A stretch of DNA of 64,000 nt from Phycisphaerae bacterium (lineage in GTDB: Bacteria; Planctomycetota; Phycisphaerae; SM23-33), in contig JADHXQ010000005.1 in assembly GCA_016782885.1 (NCBI GenBank), positions 20,968 through 84,967 of the forward strand, given 5' to 3'. Position 1 is the stretch's first letter, and each line of letters begins with the position of its first letter. Positions 10,544 to 20,045 of the stretch are shown here, piece after piece. Both the position numbers and the translations under genes were made by a program. The notes below the pieces were generated by a model that made no database searches, was not told the origin of the DNA, and was given only the letters and a program-made list of their open reading frames with translations.

Positions 10544-10669
10544 GTTTTTCTCCTTTGGCAACGTTTCTTATAGTCCATATCCGCCCGGCAGGCAAGGTCT
10601 CGCGGGAGTTCCGCCGCCGCGTCCAATCTGGAATTGACCGGGCGTTGTCGCCGTTGTATTCTTGGACAC

Positions 10670-12073
10670 ATGCAACCAGATCGGCCCGTTCAGCAATGTC
10701 CGCACTGCAAGCTCCCTTTGACCCGCCAGGAGTCTCGCGAGCAGAACTGTCCGGTCTGCCGGGAACTCCTCTACGATGTCGCGCCGAATCCCGACGAGTT
10801 GCTCGATGTCCATAACATCGCCGACGATGTTGAAGATGTTTCCCTGGACGTCGATCTTCCCCCCGACGAGCAGCAGGAACCAATCGAATCGAAGAAGCGG
10901 GTCGGTCTGGCGATTACGATTGCCGCGGTGCTGCTACTGCTGATTGCGGGTATCGCGCTGACGGGCATTTTCTTGCCTCGGCGGGATGACCGGGATCGTC
11001 GTTCGGACCGGACGAATCGTCTGGCCGCGGTGACGCCCGAACCTTCGCTCGCCACGCGATCGGCTGCTGACGATGTCAAACCGCCGGTCAAACCGGCGGT
11101 TCTTGCCGCCGCCAGGGAGGCCCTTCGGGCAAGAGATCGCCAGGATATCCCCGACGTGCGTGCCGACATTCCGCCCGATCAGGATCTTCCGGACAGGGGC
11201 ATGGATGTGGAGATCAACGCTCCACGGGGCAGGCATACCATCGAGCCCGTCGCCGGCAATGACAGCTTCAAGTTGAGCGGGACGGTCAAGAAACTCACCA
11301 TCGCCGGGGTTCACGATCAGGGCGTTCTTATTACCGAGAAGCTGGCGGCTGAGGAGGTCGTTGTCGCGGGCAGTGTCAATGGATCCGGGACTCTCAAGCT
11401 GGATGTTCCCGGCGGGGCGGTGACGTTTCTGGGCTCTCTTGACGGAGCGGCGAAGGTGCGGGTAAACGCCCCGGGCGGTAAGGTGACGTGCGGCCCGGTT
11501 GACCAATCGCCCCGCGGCGGCGGGATAATAGTCGGCAGCGCGAACGTGACAATTATCGCCCGGGACGTCGATCTGCGAGGCGTGGTCGACGGCGGCGCCC
11601 GCGTAACGGTCACGCTGACCGAAGGCGGCTCGCTGCGGTTTTCAAGGATCGCCGGCGGCGCCCACGTGCACTACCGCAAAGCCAAACCCGGCGACGGGGA
11701 CCCGAAAATCGAGCGTGGCAACATTACGGCGGGAGGCAAGTTCGCCCGGATCGAACCGCCAAAACCGCCCGCTTCCTCGCCGAAGATCGAACTGGACCTG
11801 ACTAAGCTTGACGCCAATGGGCTGCGCGGGCCGGTTGACGGTAAGGTTTCGGTAGCGTACGAATTCTGTATACCGAACACCGCCAAATACAAAGCCCAGG
11901 TCAAGGCCATTGACCCAGGCGTCCGCCTCATGCCCGGTTCGCGCGGGCGAATCGGCGCAGGCAAGGACCAGTGCCTGTGCGTCGGCGAGACCGGAGCCAA
12001 CTACCGCACCGTCCTGAATCGCCTGGCCGCGTTGTCTTACGTAAAACGAATTGTCGAATGCCACTTTGAGTAA
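10670..12073 (+). CDS. Zinc-ribbon, single-pass membrane protein with beta-repeat ectodomain
   Basis: I start it at ATG 10670, where the zinc ribbon begins, rather than at an upstream TTG. Of 467 residues, the first 35 hold a zinc ribbon (Cys10, 13, 27, 30). An acidic linker follows, then one membrane helix at about 78-102. Residues about 175-340 form Gly/Val-rich short repeats (for example VVVAGSVNGSGTLKL) reminiscent of a right-handed beta-helix or bactofilin-like fold. A C-terminal domain of about 100 residues follows. The topology suggests a cytoplasmic ribbon and an outside beta-solenoid. No family was recognised. It is divergent from the esterase gene. Confidence 0.7.
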   Translation: MQPDRPVQQCPHCKLPLTRQESREQNCPVCRELLYDVAPNPDELLDVHNIADDVEDVSLDVDLPPDEQQEPIESKKRVGLAITIAAVLLLLIAGIALTGIFLPRRDDRDRRSDRTNRLAAVTPEPSLATRSAADDVKPPVKPAVLAAAREALRARDRQDIPDVRADIPPDQDLPDRGMDVEINAPRGRHTIEPVAGNDSFKLSGTVKKLTIAGVHDQGVLITEKLAAEEVVVAGSVNGSGTLKLDVPGGAVTFLGSLDGAAKVRVNAPGGKVTCGPVDQSPRGGGIIVGSANVTIIARDVDLRGVVDGGARVTVTLTEGGSLRFSRIAGGAHVHYRKAKPGDGDPKIERGNITAGGKFARIEPPKPPASSPKIELDLTKLDANGLRGPVDGKVSVAYEFCIPNTAKYKAQVKAIDPGVRLMPGSRGRIGAGKDQCLCVGETGANYRTVLNRLAALSYVKRIVECHFE

Positions 12074-12179
12074 GGCAACGGTGGGAAACCTCAAGATCGA
12101 CGTAGGCGCAGGCATGGGGGCGGCGGTACAATATGGGGCAAGGTTATTCGGTTTATTCGCGCCAAAGGAGCAATCGTTT

Positions 12180-13667
12180 ATGCGCAGAACCCACCTGATG
12201 GTTGTCTGCGTCGTGCTGGGCGGTTGGAACTCCGGTGTGCTGGCGGACGCCAAAGCTGATTTCGAGATGCTGTTTGGCAGCGAGATCAAGCGGGTTGTCG
12301 CCTCGCGAAAGCCCGCCGAGTTCACGGCGCTGGCAGGGCAGATGATGCTGGCGGCGGAGTCGATCAAGGACCGCCCGGATCTCGACGTGATGCTGTGGAC
12401 GCGGGCGGCGGAGTTTGGCGCCAAAGACCCATCCGGATACGCTACAGCCGTCAAGGCCCTCAGGAATCTCCTGACTGCGGTGCCCGACGACAGCCGGCAA
12501 TGGGTCGAGAAGATATCCGCGATCTACAAACGCCGCTACACCGCCGCACGAGGCGCCGAGCGTGCGAAGTTGGCGGGCGAACAGGTCGACGAATTCATCG
12601 CGATTGCCGACGCACAGACCGCCGCCGGACAAGGCCGCCAGGCAATGGCGACTTACCGCAGGGCACTGTCGATCGCCACGGCGACAAGATCACTGCGAAA
12701 GACAGAAATACTCGATAAGATCAAGGCCGCAAACGCCGTCGCAACCGTCCAACGCGATATCGAGAGGCTGAAGAAGGTCCTGACGAGCGATCCCGACGAC
12801 ATAAAAACCCGCACCGCTATCGTGCAGTTGCACCTGGTTGAACTCGACGACCCCGCTGCTGCGGCGGAACTGCTCACCGACGATCTCGACGAGAAACTCC
12901 GTACGTACGTACTGCTGGCGGTAAAGAATATCGAAGACGTCGAGGCCGCCGCGTGTCTGGAACTCGGGCGGTGGTACTGGGAGATGTTCCCCGGCGCCAG
13001 GACCACCCGGGCAAAGACCAACGTGCTTCGGCGCACGAGGGCCTATATCGAGCGATTCGGTTCGCTGCACACCGGCAAGGACCTCTCGGTCCTGAGGGCG
13101 CAGGTTATCCTCAAGAAGGTTAACGCCGAATCGGCGAAGCTGGCGACCAAAGGCGAGGGCGGCGCGCTGACCAAACCGGCGATCATCGCTGACTTCGAGT
13201 CTCCGCGCCTGGTCGGATGGAAGGCCACCGGTAATGCATTTGGAAAAGGCCCCTGCACCGGCAAGCCCACACCGACTTATCCCGCCCGCGGATTTGCGGG
13301 AAAGCTGATGATAAGCTCGTATCACCAGGGCGACCCCGGTACGGGCACCCTGACCTCGCCGAAGTTCCTCATCCGGGGCAAGACCATCACGTTTCTCGTT
13401 GGCGGCGGGACGTTTCCGGGCAAGACGTGCATGAATCTCATCGTTGACGGTAAGGTCGCTCGCACTGTGGTGGGTCACACGAGCAACACCCTTCGCCTCG
13501 ACGGGTGGGACGTAGCCGAACTGGCGGGCAAGACCGCGCAGTTGCATATGATCGACTCAGCCACCGGCGGCTGGGGGCACATACTCGTAGACCACATCGT
13601 CCAGCACCCGGGCAAAATCGACGAGGTCCTCAAACGGGGCGACAAGACGTCGGCGACAAGGAAGTGA
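12180..13667 (+). CDS. Exported alpha-helical repeat protein with C-terminal beta-sandwich-like domain
   Basis: The start at ATG 12180 is set by an AAAGGAG site and by a signal peptide that begins there. The mature 495-residue protein starts with an ADFEMLFGSEIKRV segment, then about 250 residues of helical, TPR-like sequence including ELLTDDLDEKLRTYVLLA. After residue 330 the sequence changes to Gly-rich strands (WKATGNAFG, FLVGGGTFPG) resembling a jelly-roll binding domain. The N-terminal module is closely similar to that of the next gene, so the two are tandem duplicates with different C-terminal domains. The function is unknown. Confidence 0.75.
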   Translation: MRRTHLMVVCVVLGGWNSGVLADAKADFEMLFGSEIKRVVASRKPAEFTALAGQMMLAAESIKDRPDLDVMLWTRAAEFGAKDPSGYATAVKALRNLLTAVPDDSRQWVEKISAIYKRRYTAARGAERAKLAGEQVDEFIAIADAQTAAGQGRQAMATYRRALSIATATRSLRKTEILDKIKAANAVATVQRDIERLKKVLTSDPDDIKTRTAIVQLHLVELDDPAAAAELLTDDLDEKLRTYVLLAVKNIEDVEAAACLELGRWYWEMFPGARTTRAKTNVLRRTRAYIERFGSLHTGKDLSVLRAQVILKKVNAESAKLATKGEGGALTKPAIIADFESPRLVGWKATGNAFGKGPCTGKPTPTYPARGFAGKLMISSYHQGDPGTGTLTSPKFLIRGKTITFLVGGGTFPGKTCMNLIVDGKVARTVVGHTSNTLRLDGWDVAELAGKTAQLHMIDSATGGWGHILVDHIVQHPGKIDEVLKRGDKTSATRK

Positions 13668-13900
13668 AACGGCAGGTTGTTGGTGTTGGTTTACCCACAT
13701 TTTGTTGGGGTTTCATTGGAGGTCTGAAAGGCCGGTTCGACGGTAGCCCCGTCCGGGAGAAGATTATGCGCCATTGACATCAACCCCCGCGGATAAATGA
13801 GTTCGCGATCATACGGCGTTTGCGAAAAACCTCGGAAACGGTGTAGTAACAAATGCTTGGAGACGGTATAATCCGGGGTGAGTCATACTTGAGGTCAAGG

Positions 13901-15673
13901 ATGTTGAGCATGAACCCGGCGACAAGATTGATACTCGCTGTTCTTTTGGTGGTTGCATTTGGCGGGGGGACCGTCCTTGCGGATGCATCGAGCGACTTCG
14001 AAACGCTCTTCGGCGCCGAGGTCAAAAAGGTTGCCGCCAGCGGTATCAAATCTGACGATGCGGTCTTTGCCGCAAAGTTGCTCAAATCCGCAAAGAAAAT
14101 GCCTGATTCGCCGAGGTTGCAAATTCTTCTGTACGAGAAGGCCTGCGAGTTCGGTTCGTCCGGTCCCGCCGGATGCGATACCGCCCTGGAAGCCCTGACG
14201 CTGCTCGAAAAAGCGGTTCCCGCCAGGAAGGCCGAATGGCGCCGGCGGAAGTACGAGATCGTCAAGTTCCGCTTCGATAAGAGTGTCGGTGCGGCCCGGA
14301 AGACTGCCGGCAAGCCGTATATGGAGATGCTCGAGTCCCTCGCGGACGCTCACGTGAACGAACGCAAGGCCGACCAGGCCAAGGCGCTCTACGACCGCGC
14401 CCACATGGTTGCAGTTTACATCAAGTCGACTCGGGCGCCGGCGATCCTCGCCAAGAAGAAACGTGCCGACGTTATCATCTCTCACGCGGCTCGATTCAAG
14501 GCGCTGCGGGACACGCTCAAGAAGAACCCCAAGGACACAAAGGCCCGAGAGGAGTTGATTACTCTCTTCGTTGTCGACCTCAACAGGCCCGAAGAAGCCG
14601 CCAAACTGCTCACTGACGATGTGGATGAACTTACTCGCACATATGTTCCGCTCGCGGCGAAAAAGCCCGAGGATCTCAATGAGGCGGTGTGCAGGGAACT
14701 GGGCGACTGGTACTACAAGAAGTTGCTGAAGAACGCTTCGTCGCTTGGCAGGCCTGTGGTTCTGTGGCGGGCGAAGGGGTACTACGAGCGGTTCGTGAAA
14801 CTTCACAAGAAGAAGGATGCTCCGTTGTTCCTGGCGAGAGAGGCCTTGGAGAGCATCGAGAAGGAACGCAGAGAATCCGTCGCACCCCCCAAACGTGTCG
14901 TGCCGCCCAAGCGAGTCACCCCTCCTAAACGCGTCACCAAAATACTGCCAAAGACGCTTGTATTGATTTTGGGCAAGGGCGTGGGGATGAAGTTTGTGCT
15001 GATCGGCGCCGGGAAGTTTGTGATGGGTTCGTCGAAGAAGGAAAGCGGTCGCGGGACTGATGAAGGCCCGCAGCGCACGGTGACGATCAGCAAACCGTTC
15101 TACATGGGCGTCACCGAAGTGACGCAGGCGCAATACCAGTGCATAATGAACTACAACCGCAGCAGGTTCAAAGGCGCCCATAACCCGGTGGAACGCGTGA
15201 CCTGGAACGGCGCGACGGCGTTCTGTACGGCCGTGTCGAAGAAAACTCGGCGGGTGGTTACTCTGCCCACCGAAGCCCAGTGGGAATACGCCTGCCGCGC
15301 CGGGACGAGGACGCGTTTCAGTTTCGGGATGAAGGACAGTTCTCTTGCTGCCTACGGGTGGAGCGAGGTCAATTCCGGCGAAAAGACCCATCCGGTCGGA
15401 CTGAAGAGGCCCAACGCCGTCGGATTGTACGATATGCACGGGAACGTATGGGAGTGGTGCCGTGACTCGTACGGGGAGAAGTTTTACGGAAAACGGCAGA
15501 ACTACGACCCTGTGAATACAGCGGAGACCAAGTATCGTGTCGTCCGCGGTGGATCGTGGGAAAGTTCTCCCAGCGTCTGCCGCACGGCGAATCGCTACAG
15601 GGGCACTTACAACTTAGTCAGCGACAATCGCGGTTTTCGGGTGGTGGTAGTGGCCCGTTCGGGCGGGAAGTGA
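13901..15673 (+). CDS. Exported helical-repeat protein with C-terminal formylglycine-enzyme-like (SUMF1) domain
   Basis: The start at ATG 13901 follows a GAGG site; another ATG is at 13910. The 590-residue product has a signal peptide, a helical module like that of the previous gene (DFETLFGAEVKKV, KLLTDDVDELTRTYVPLA), a Pro/Lys linker of three PPKRV-type repeats, and a SUMF1/EgtB-type fold. That fold contains MKFVLIGAGKFVMGSS, LPTEAQWEYACRAG, DMHGNVWEWC and VVRGGSW. In true formylglycine-generating enzymes the RGGS motif is followed by two copper-binding Cys. Here the first is replaced by Ser (SWESSPSVCR) and only the second remains, so it is probably a binding protein rather than the sulfatase activator. 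A TATAAT at about 13867 may be its -10 box. Confidence 0.85.
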   Translation: MLSMNPATRLILAVLLVVAFGGGTVLADASSDFETLFGAEVKKVAASGIKSDDAVFAAKLLKSAKKMPDSPRLQILLYEKACEFGSSGPAGCDTALEALTLLEKAVPARKAEWRRRKYEIVKFRFDKSVGAARKTAGKPYMEMLESLADAHVNERKADQAKALYDRAHMVAVYIKSTRAPAILAKKKRADVIISHAARFKALRDTLKKNPKDTKAREELITLFVVDLNRPEEAAKLLTDDVDELTRTYVPLAAKKPEDLNEAVCRELGDWYYKKLLKNASSLGRPVVLWRAKGYYERFVKLHKKKDAPLFLAREALESIEKERRESVAPPKRVVPPKRVTPPKRVTKILPKTLVLILGKGVGMKFVLIGAGKFVMGSSKKESGRGTDEGPQRTVTISKPFYMGVTEVTQAQYQCIMNYNRSRFKGAHNPVERVTWNGATAFCTAVSKKTRRVVTLPTEAQWEYACRAGTRTRFSFGMKDSSLAAYGWSEVNSGEKTHPVGLKRPNAVGLYDMHGNVWEWCRDSYGEKFYGKRQNYDPVNTAETKYRVVRGGSWESSPSVCRTANRYRGTYNLVSDNRGFRVVVVARSGGK

Positions 15674-15730
15674 TAACGGCAGGTTCCAGGTGCTGAGGGC
15701 TATGTGCTGGTTTTACGCCGAACGGCGATC

Positions 15731-17194
15731 CTACCCCGGCAGGGTGAATGGTTTTCGGTATTCTTTGGCGGCTAGGGCGGTGGCTTTTTTGGCGATGTCG
15801 GCCGGGCCGGTGAATACTTCCTTCTTTGGGTTTAACTGCAACGGGGCGCCGATCAGCATTGGGGTCTTGGTGACATCTACTTTGTTGACCTTCAGGTGGG
15901 CTTTGATCGATTCCCATCTGGACGCGAAGTAGGGGTTGGTCTTGGCGGCTTCGATCTGCTTTGTGTAGCAGTTGTCGTCTGGTGCGGCGACTTTGCCCAG
16001 CTTGTATGAGATGTTGGCCAGGTGACACATGCTCGTTGAAATCCTGCCTTCTGCGATATCAGCCCGCAGGGATTCGTGTTTGCGGGATCGGACTGCTTCT
16101 ATGAAGTTGGCGAAGTGAGATATTCCGCCGTCGCCGCGGTATTTCTTGATGAGTTTGCCGGCGTTGTCGCAGGTCGCCCCGCCGCCGCGCCCGCCGACGA
16201 AATACCCGCCTTCGCATTTCACGTAGATCGCGGCGGTCGTGCCCATGATGGGGTCTGAGCCTTTCTTGCCCGGTTGGGCGGGCATGTTTCGCGACTCCCA
16301 GAAGATAGGGACGTTGTTATTGTACAGGAATGCGGTCAGGACGGTGTTGGGCGTTTGCCCGTCGTCGTCGTACGCCCGTCCGCCGAACATGAAGACCTGG
16401 TCGGGCAGGCGGTCGATCCCTGCCGTCCAGCGGGCGAGGTCTATCTGGTGGTTGCCCAGGTTGCACACTTCACCGGCGCCAAAATCCCACTGCCAGTGCC
16501 AGTCGTAATGGAACCGCTTCCGCATGAGCGGTTTCTTCGGCGCCGGGCCGACGTAGACGTCGTAATCGACGCTCGCCGGCGGTGTCTGCGGGCCGGCGAC
16601 TTTACCGATCGAACCGCGGGGCTTGTTCCAATACGAATGGATGAACTCGATTTTCCCGAGTTTGCCGGCCTGGATGTCCGGGACCACGGCGCGCATGCCG
16701 ACGTCGCTTCGGTTTTGCGTACCGGCTTGAACGATCAGCTTTTTCTTCCGGGCGGCCGCCAGCATGAGCCGGCCTTCCTGCAGCGTGTGGCAGACGGGTT
16801 TTTCGACGTACACATCCTTGCCCGCGTCCAGCGCCAGCAGCGTCCCGTAACCGTTCCAGTGTACGGGAGTCGCAAACGCCACCACGTCGATATCCTTGTT
16901 TTTCAGCAGTTTGCGGACGTCGGTGTACCGCTGCGTTTTGGTTTTGGTCTTCTTGTCCAGATCGTCAGCGACGCTATTTAGAATGGCGCTGTCTGCATCG
17001 CACAGTGCAGCCACTCGGACTCCGCCGACGCCCTGGAACCCACTGATAAGTCCTTTACCACGAGAGTTGAAACCCACTATGGCTACCCGAATATCGCTGT
17101 TGGCGCCCACCGCGCGGTCGGTGGGGAGAATCGATGCTGCCAGTCCGGCGGCGAATGTGGTCTTGACGAATTTGCGACGCGTGAGTTTGCTCAT
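15731..17194 (-). CDS. TAT-exported Gfo/Idh/MocA family oxidoreductase
   Basis: This 487-residue protein opens with a twin-arginine signal (TRRKFVKTTF). The dinucleotide-binding strand follows, with VAIVGFNSRGKG at about 37-48 and the family EKP motif at 131-133. These enzymes oxidise or reduce sugars and sugar acids using tightly held NAD(P). Exported members are abundant in Planctomycetota. It is the last gene of a probable operon, 15 bases after the sulfatase. With the LarA homologue and sulfatase it suggests stepwise processing of a sulfated sugar or sugar acid. The substrate is unknown. Confidence 0.93.
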   Translation of the reverse strand: MSKLTRRKFVKTTFAAGLAASILPTDRAVGANSDIRVAIVGFNSRGKGLISGFQGVGGVRVAALCDADSAILNSVADDLDKKTKTKTQRYTDVRKLLKNKDIDVVAFATPVHWNGYGTLLALDAGKDVYVEKPVCHTLQEGRLMLAAARKKKLIVQAGTQNRSDVGMRAVVPDIQAGKLGKIEFIHSYWNKPRGSIGKVAGPQTPPASVDYDVYVGPAPKKPLMRKRFHYDWHWQWDFGAGEVCNLGNHQIDLARWTAGIDRLPDQVFMFGGRAYDDDGQTPNTVLTAFLYNNNVPIFWESRNMPAQPGKKGSDPIMGTTAAIYVKCEGGYFVGGRGGGATCDNAGKLIKKYRGDGGISHFANFIEAVRSRKHESLRADIAEGRISTSMCHLANISYKLGKVAAPDDNCYTKQIEAAKTNPYFASRWESIKAHLKVNKVDVTKTPMLIGAPLQLNPKKEVFTGPADIAKKATALAAKEYRKPFTLPG

Positions 17195-17209
17195 GTGTCG
17201 GGTTCCTTG

Positions 17210-18589
17210 TTAATTTCCCGGGCGCTGCCAGGGGATCTTGTTGGCTTGGGCGATGTGTTTCGCCAGTGCGTCGCTGAGGCGTTTGTAGGCTTCGTGGTCC
17301 TCGCCGAGCGGTTTTCGCTCGCCGGGGTCCTTTTCCAGATCGTAGAGTTTCATCCTCTCGTTTTGTCTGTTCTGCGTCAGCTTGTACTGCTTGTGGCGGA
17401 CGGCGTGGTAGATTTTGCCCTTGTAGCCTCCACCTTCCAGGCGCATCCAGAACAGGTATCGCTCGGGTATCTTGAAATCCTTGCCGAGCAGGCCGTCGAG
17501 TATGCTCACGCCGTCGATTGCGTGGTCGATCTTGGCGCCGGCGGCCTGGCAGATGGTGGGGAAGATATCCATCGTCATCGCGACCTGGTCGAACTTGGTG
17601 CCCGCTTTGATCTTCCCGGGCCAGACCGCGCACGCCGGAACGCGGATCCCGCCTTCATCCATCTGTTGCTTGGCGCCTTTCATTCCTCCGTTGTTGGCGC
17701 CCACGTTGCCCTGCCCGCCGTTATCGGACGTGAAAATGATCAACGTGTTATCGGCCTGCCTGGTCTCCTTGAGGGCGGCCATCACCTTTCCGATCCCGTT
17801 GTCGAGATGTTCGATCAATGCTACGAGCTTCGCCCGCTTTGCGGAGATTCCCTTTTCGCGGTCCTTTACCTTCTGGAGCCAGTCTTTCGGCGGCTGGATC
17901 GGGGTGTGCGGAGCGTTGTACGCCAGATAGAGGAAGAACGGTTGCTTGGGGCTCTTGGCCCGGTCCTTCACGTAGTCGACGGCCCACTGTGTGAACAGGT
18001 CGGTGGCGTGTCCTTTTGGGTCGATGGTTTTCTCGCCGAGGGTCATGTAGTTGATCCCGTGTCGGCGATGCTTGTAGTAGTCGTCCATCATATCGCCGAG
18101 ATACCCGTGGAAATGGTCGAACCCGCGCTGGATTGGCGTGTTTGGGGCCTCCAGGCCGAGATGCCACTTGCCGACGATCGCGGTATGGTAGCCGACCGGT
18201 TTCAGGAGCTTGGGCAATAGCGTGGCCTCGGCGGTCAGGTGTCCCCAATTACTCCGCTTGTGCGTGCGGATTACGCCTGGCACGCCGACGAGGTCGGGAT
18301 ATCGTCCGGTAAGCAGTGCGGCCCGCGTGGGCGAGCAGACGGGGCAGTTCGCGTAGAAGCTGTCCATCCGCACGCCGGCGGACATCAGCGCGTCGGTGTG
18401 CGGGGTCTTGAGATCCCTGGCGCCGTAGGATGACAGGTCGCCGTATCCCTGATCGTCAGTCAGGATCATTATAATGTTCGGCTTGGCGTGTTTGTCCGTC
18501 GCCGCTGCTGAAACAGTTGGCAGGGCTATCGCCGCGGCGCCCAGTGATAGAGTTTTAAGGAAGCTTCGACGGTTGAAGCTGTGGTTCAT
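17210..18589 (-). CDS. TAT-exported sulfatase
   Basis: The start at ATG 18589 was chosen because GGAG lies 7 bases upstream and the twin-arginine signal (NRRSFLKTL) begins there. The 459-residue product has the metal-binding TDDQGYGD segment with Asp45/Asp46. The sulfatase signature CSPTR is at 85-89 with Cys85 as the formylglycine precursor, and IFTSDNGG supplies further metal ligands. It hydrolyses sulfate esters outside the cytoplasm. It is a different subfamily from the sulfatase at 1408. It starts 17 bases after the LarA gene ends and is followed at 15 bases by the oxidoreductase, so the three are very likely one transcript. Confidence 0.95.
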   Translation of the reverse strand: MNHSFNRRSFLKTLSLGAAAIALPTVSAAATDKHAKPNIIMILTDDQGYGDLSSYGARDLKTPHTDALMSAGVRMDSFYANCPVCSPTRAALLTGRYPDLVGVPGVIRTHKRSNWGHLTAEATLLPKLLKPVGYHTAIVGKWHLGLEAPNTPIQRGFDHFHGYLGDMMDDYYKHRRHGINYMTLGEKTIDPKGHATDLFTQWAVDYVKDRAKSPKQPFFLYLAYNAPHTPIQPPKDWLQKVKDREKGISAKRAKLVALIEHLDNGIGKVMAALKETRQADNTLIIFTSDNGGQGNVGANNGGMKGAKQQMDEGGIRVPACAVWPGKIKAGTKFDQVAMTMDIFPTICQAAGAKIDHAIDGVSILDGLLGKDFKIPERYLFWMRLEGGGYKGKIYHAVRHKQYKLTQNRQNERMKLYDLEKDPGERKPLGEDHEAYKRLSDALAKHIAQANKIPWQRPGN

Positions 18590-18606
18590 CGGTAGTTCTC
18601 CTGGTG

Positions 18607-19890
18607 TTATGGTTTGGCCCATGCGGGCGGATTCTTGAGTCGGTAGAGCATTTCTCCGGCCTTGGGTACGTAGAGTCTGCCCTGGTCCTCGGCGTCGGCC
18701 CAGTAGCTGACGTCGATACCGGCTGGGTCGCGATATCCCAGGTTGATCTCCCTGCAGACATCCTCGGGGATCCCGGTCGCCAGCGTGACGTTGATGCGGG
18801 GGGTCTCGATACCGTCATCGTAGCTGCCGATACCGCGGACGTGGGTCGAGTGTGCCAGCACGCCCCATGGATAGTCCTTGAACCTGTCCCACTGCTTGAG
18901 GAAATATTCGAGCGTGTGATATCCGATCTCCCGTATCACCGCCCCGTGCGTTTCAGAGATTTCCGTTATATGCGGGGCGTATACGATCAGTTCTCCGCCG
19001 TCGGCGACGACCGGTTCCATCTTGTACATGCATTTTGCGCCGACCCACAGTTCGTCGTACATCGTCGGCGCCTGGGACAGCACCGAATCGTACGGGCGGT
19101 CGGCGCAGGTTATGTGGACCTCGCGGGACAGATCGACCGCCGCCGACCATGCCTCGCGGAGATCGCCGAAGTACAGGCCCGCCAGGTCGCGCCCCCTGAC
19201 CACCATCGCAAGCAGGCACGCCGGTACGGAGATCATGTCGACCGCGGCGTCGAGGGTGGCTCGAACGGGCGTTTTCTTGCAACCGATCATCCGGGGTATC
19301 GTGATCAGCGCCCCGAGCCAGTGAAAGAAGTTCAGCAGTTCCGGTCCGCAGATGCCCGGGAAGAAATATTTCGCCCCGCCTGAGAATCCGACCACTTCGT
19401 GCGGGAAGACCGGGCCGGCGACCATAAGCAGATCGTAGTCGAATATCCGTTTGTTGATCGTGACGTCGATGTCCAGTTCAAAACCCGCCGACGCTCCGCC
19501 GGTGATTTCGCGGATCTGTTCGGCCCTCAGCGTGCCGATTGTCGCCAGGGCGCCGGGGTCCTTCCAGTCATGGTTGAAAACTTCCGAGCCGCCCAGCACC
19601 TCGCTACGACGCCCCAGTTCGATATCTAGCAGCGAGTCGATCTGCAAGTTGCCCAAAGGCGGATGCGTTCCAAGCGCGATGAGGAAATCGAGCTTCTTCG
19701 CCCGCGAGCCGATCGCCTTGCGCAGGGACCGAACGATCGTCCCCAGCGGGCAAGACCGCGTGTGGTCGGGTATTATCACCAGTATCCGCTTGCCCGCCGG
19801 ATCGATCCGCCCGGCTGCGGCTTCGATAATTTCGGTGATCTGCGGATCGCTGAGACAGGTGTCGCTCTGTCCGGAACCAATGACGGTCAT
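18607..19890 (-). CDS. LarA-type nickel-pincer racemase/epimerase (DUF2088)
   Basis: The 427-residue sequence has the LarA marks VIIPDHTRSCP (about 38-48) and IALGTHPPLG (71-80). His164, Lys174 and His190 keep the 10- and 16-residue spacing of the Ni-pincer ligands His174, Lys184 and His200 of Lactobacillus LarA. His107 corresponds to His108. LarA enzymes racemise or epimerise 2-hydroxy acids using a covalently attached nickel-pincer nucleotide. Family members act on lactate, malate or sugar acids. No larB, larC or larE cofactor genes are in the window. The first position in an operon with a sulfatase and an oxidoreductase favours a sugar-acid substrate. AAGGAG precedes the start. Confidence 0.88.
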   Translation of the reverse strand: MTVIGSGQSDTCLSDPQITEIIEAAAGRIDPAGKRILVIIPDHTRSCPLGTIVRSLRKAIGSRAKKLDFLIALGTHPPLGNLQIDSLLDIELGRRSEVLGGSEVFNHDWKDPGALATIGTLRAEQIREITGGASAGFELDIDVTINKRIFDYDLLMVAGPVFPHEVVGFSGGAKYFFPGICGPELLNFFHWLGALITIPRMIGCKKTPVRATLDAAVDMISVPACLLAMVVRGRDLAGLYFGDLREAWSAAVDLSREVHITCADRPYDSVLSQAPTMYDELWVGAKCMYKMEPVVADGGELIVYAPHITEISETHGAVIREIGYHTLEYFLKQWDRFKDYPWGVLAHSTHVRGIGSYDDGIETPRINVTLATGIPEDVCREINLGYRDPAGIDVSYWADAEDQGRLYVPKAGEMLYRLKNPPAWAKP

Positions 19891-20045
19891 GGCCTTGATA
19901 CTCCTTGGCGGGTCGGAAGTTCGACCCTTATTCTACGGAATAACTCCGCGCGAGCAACCTCCGGTCTGACCGCCGCGGGCGACAGGGGCTTTCCATGACC
20001 GACTCTGGAGCCTACAATTAACGTGAACCCCAGAGGTAACCATAG

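Noticed and set aside
6467..10573. Plus-strand open frame of 1368 codons
   Set aside because: It runs antisense through three well-supported minus-strand genes with signal peptides, catalytic motifs and ribosome-binding sites. Its own product has no domain and mirrors the opposite strand's codon bias.
13668..13900. Possible tRNA or small RNA in the spacer
   Set aside because: A GGTTCGAC stretch recalls a T-loop, but no acceptor or anticodon stems could be paired.
13895..15439. Minus-strand frame of 514 codons
   Set aside because: It lies antisense to the SUMF1-domain gene, whose motifs are clear.
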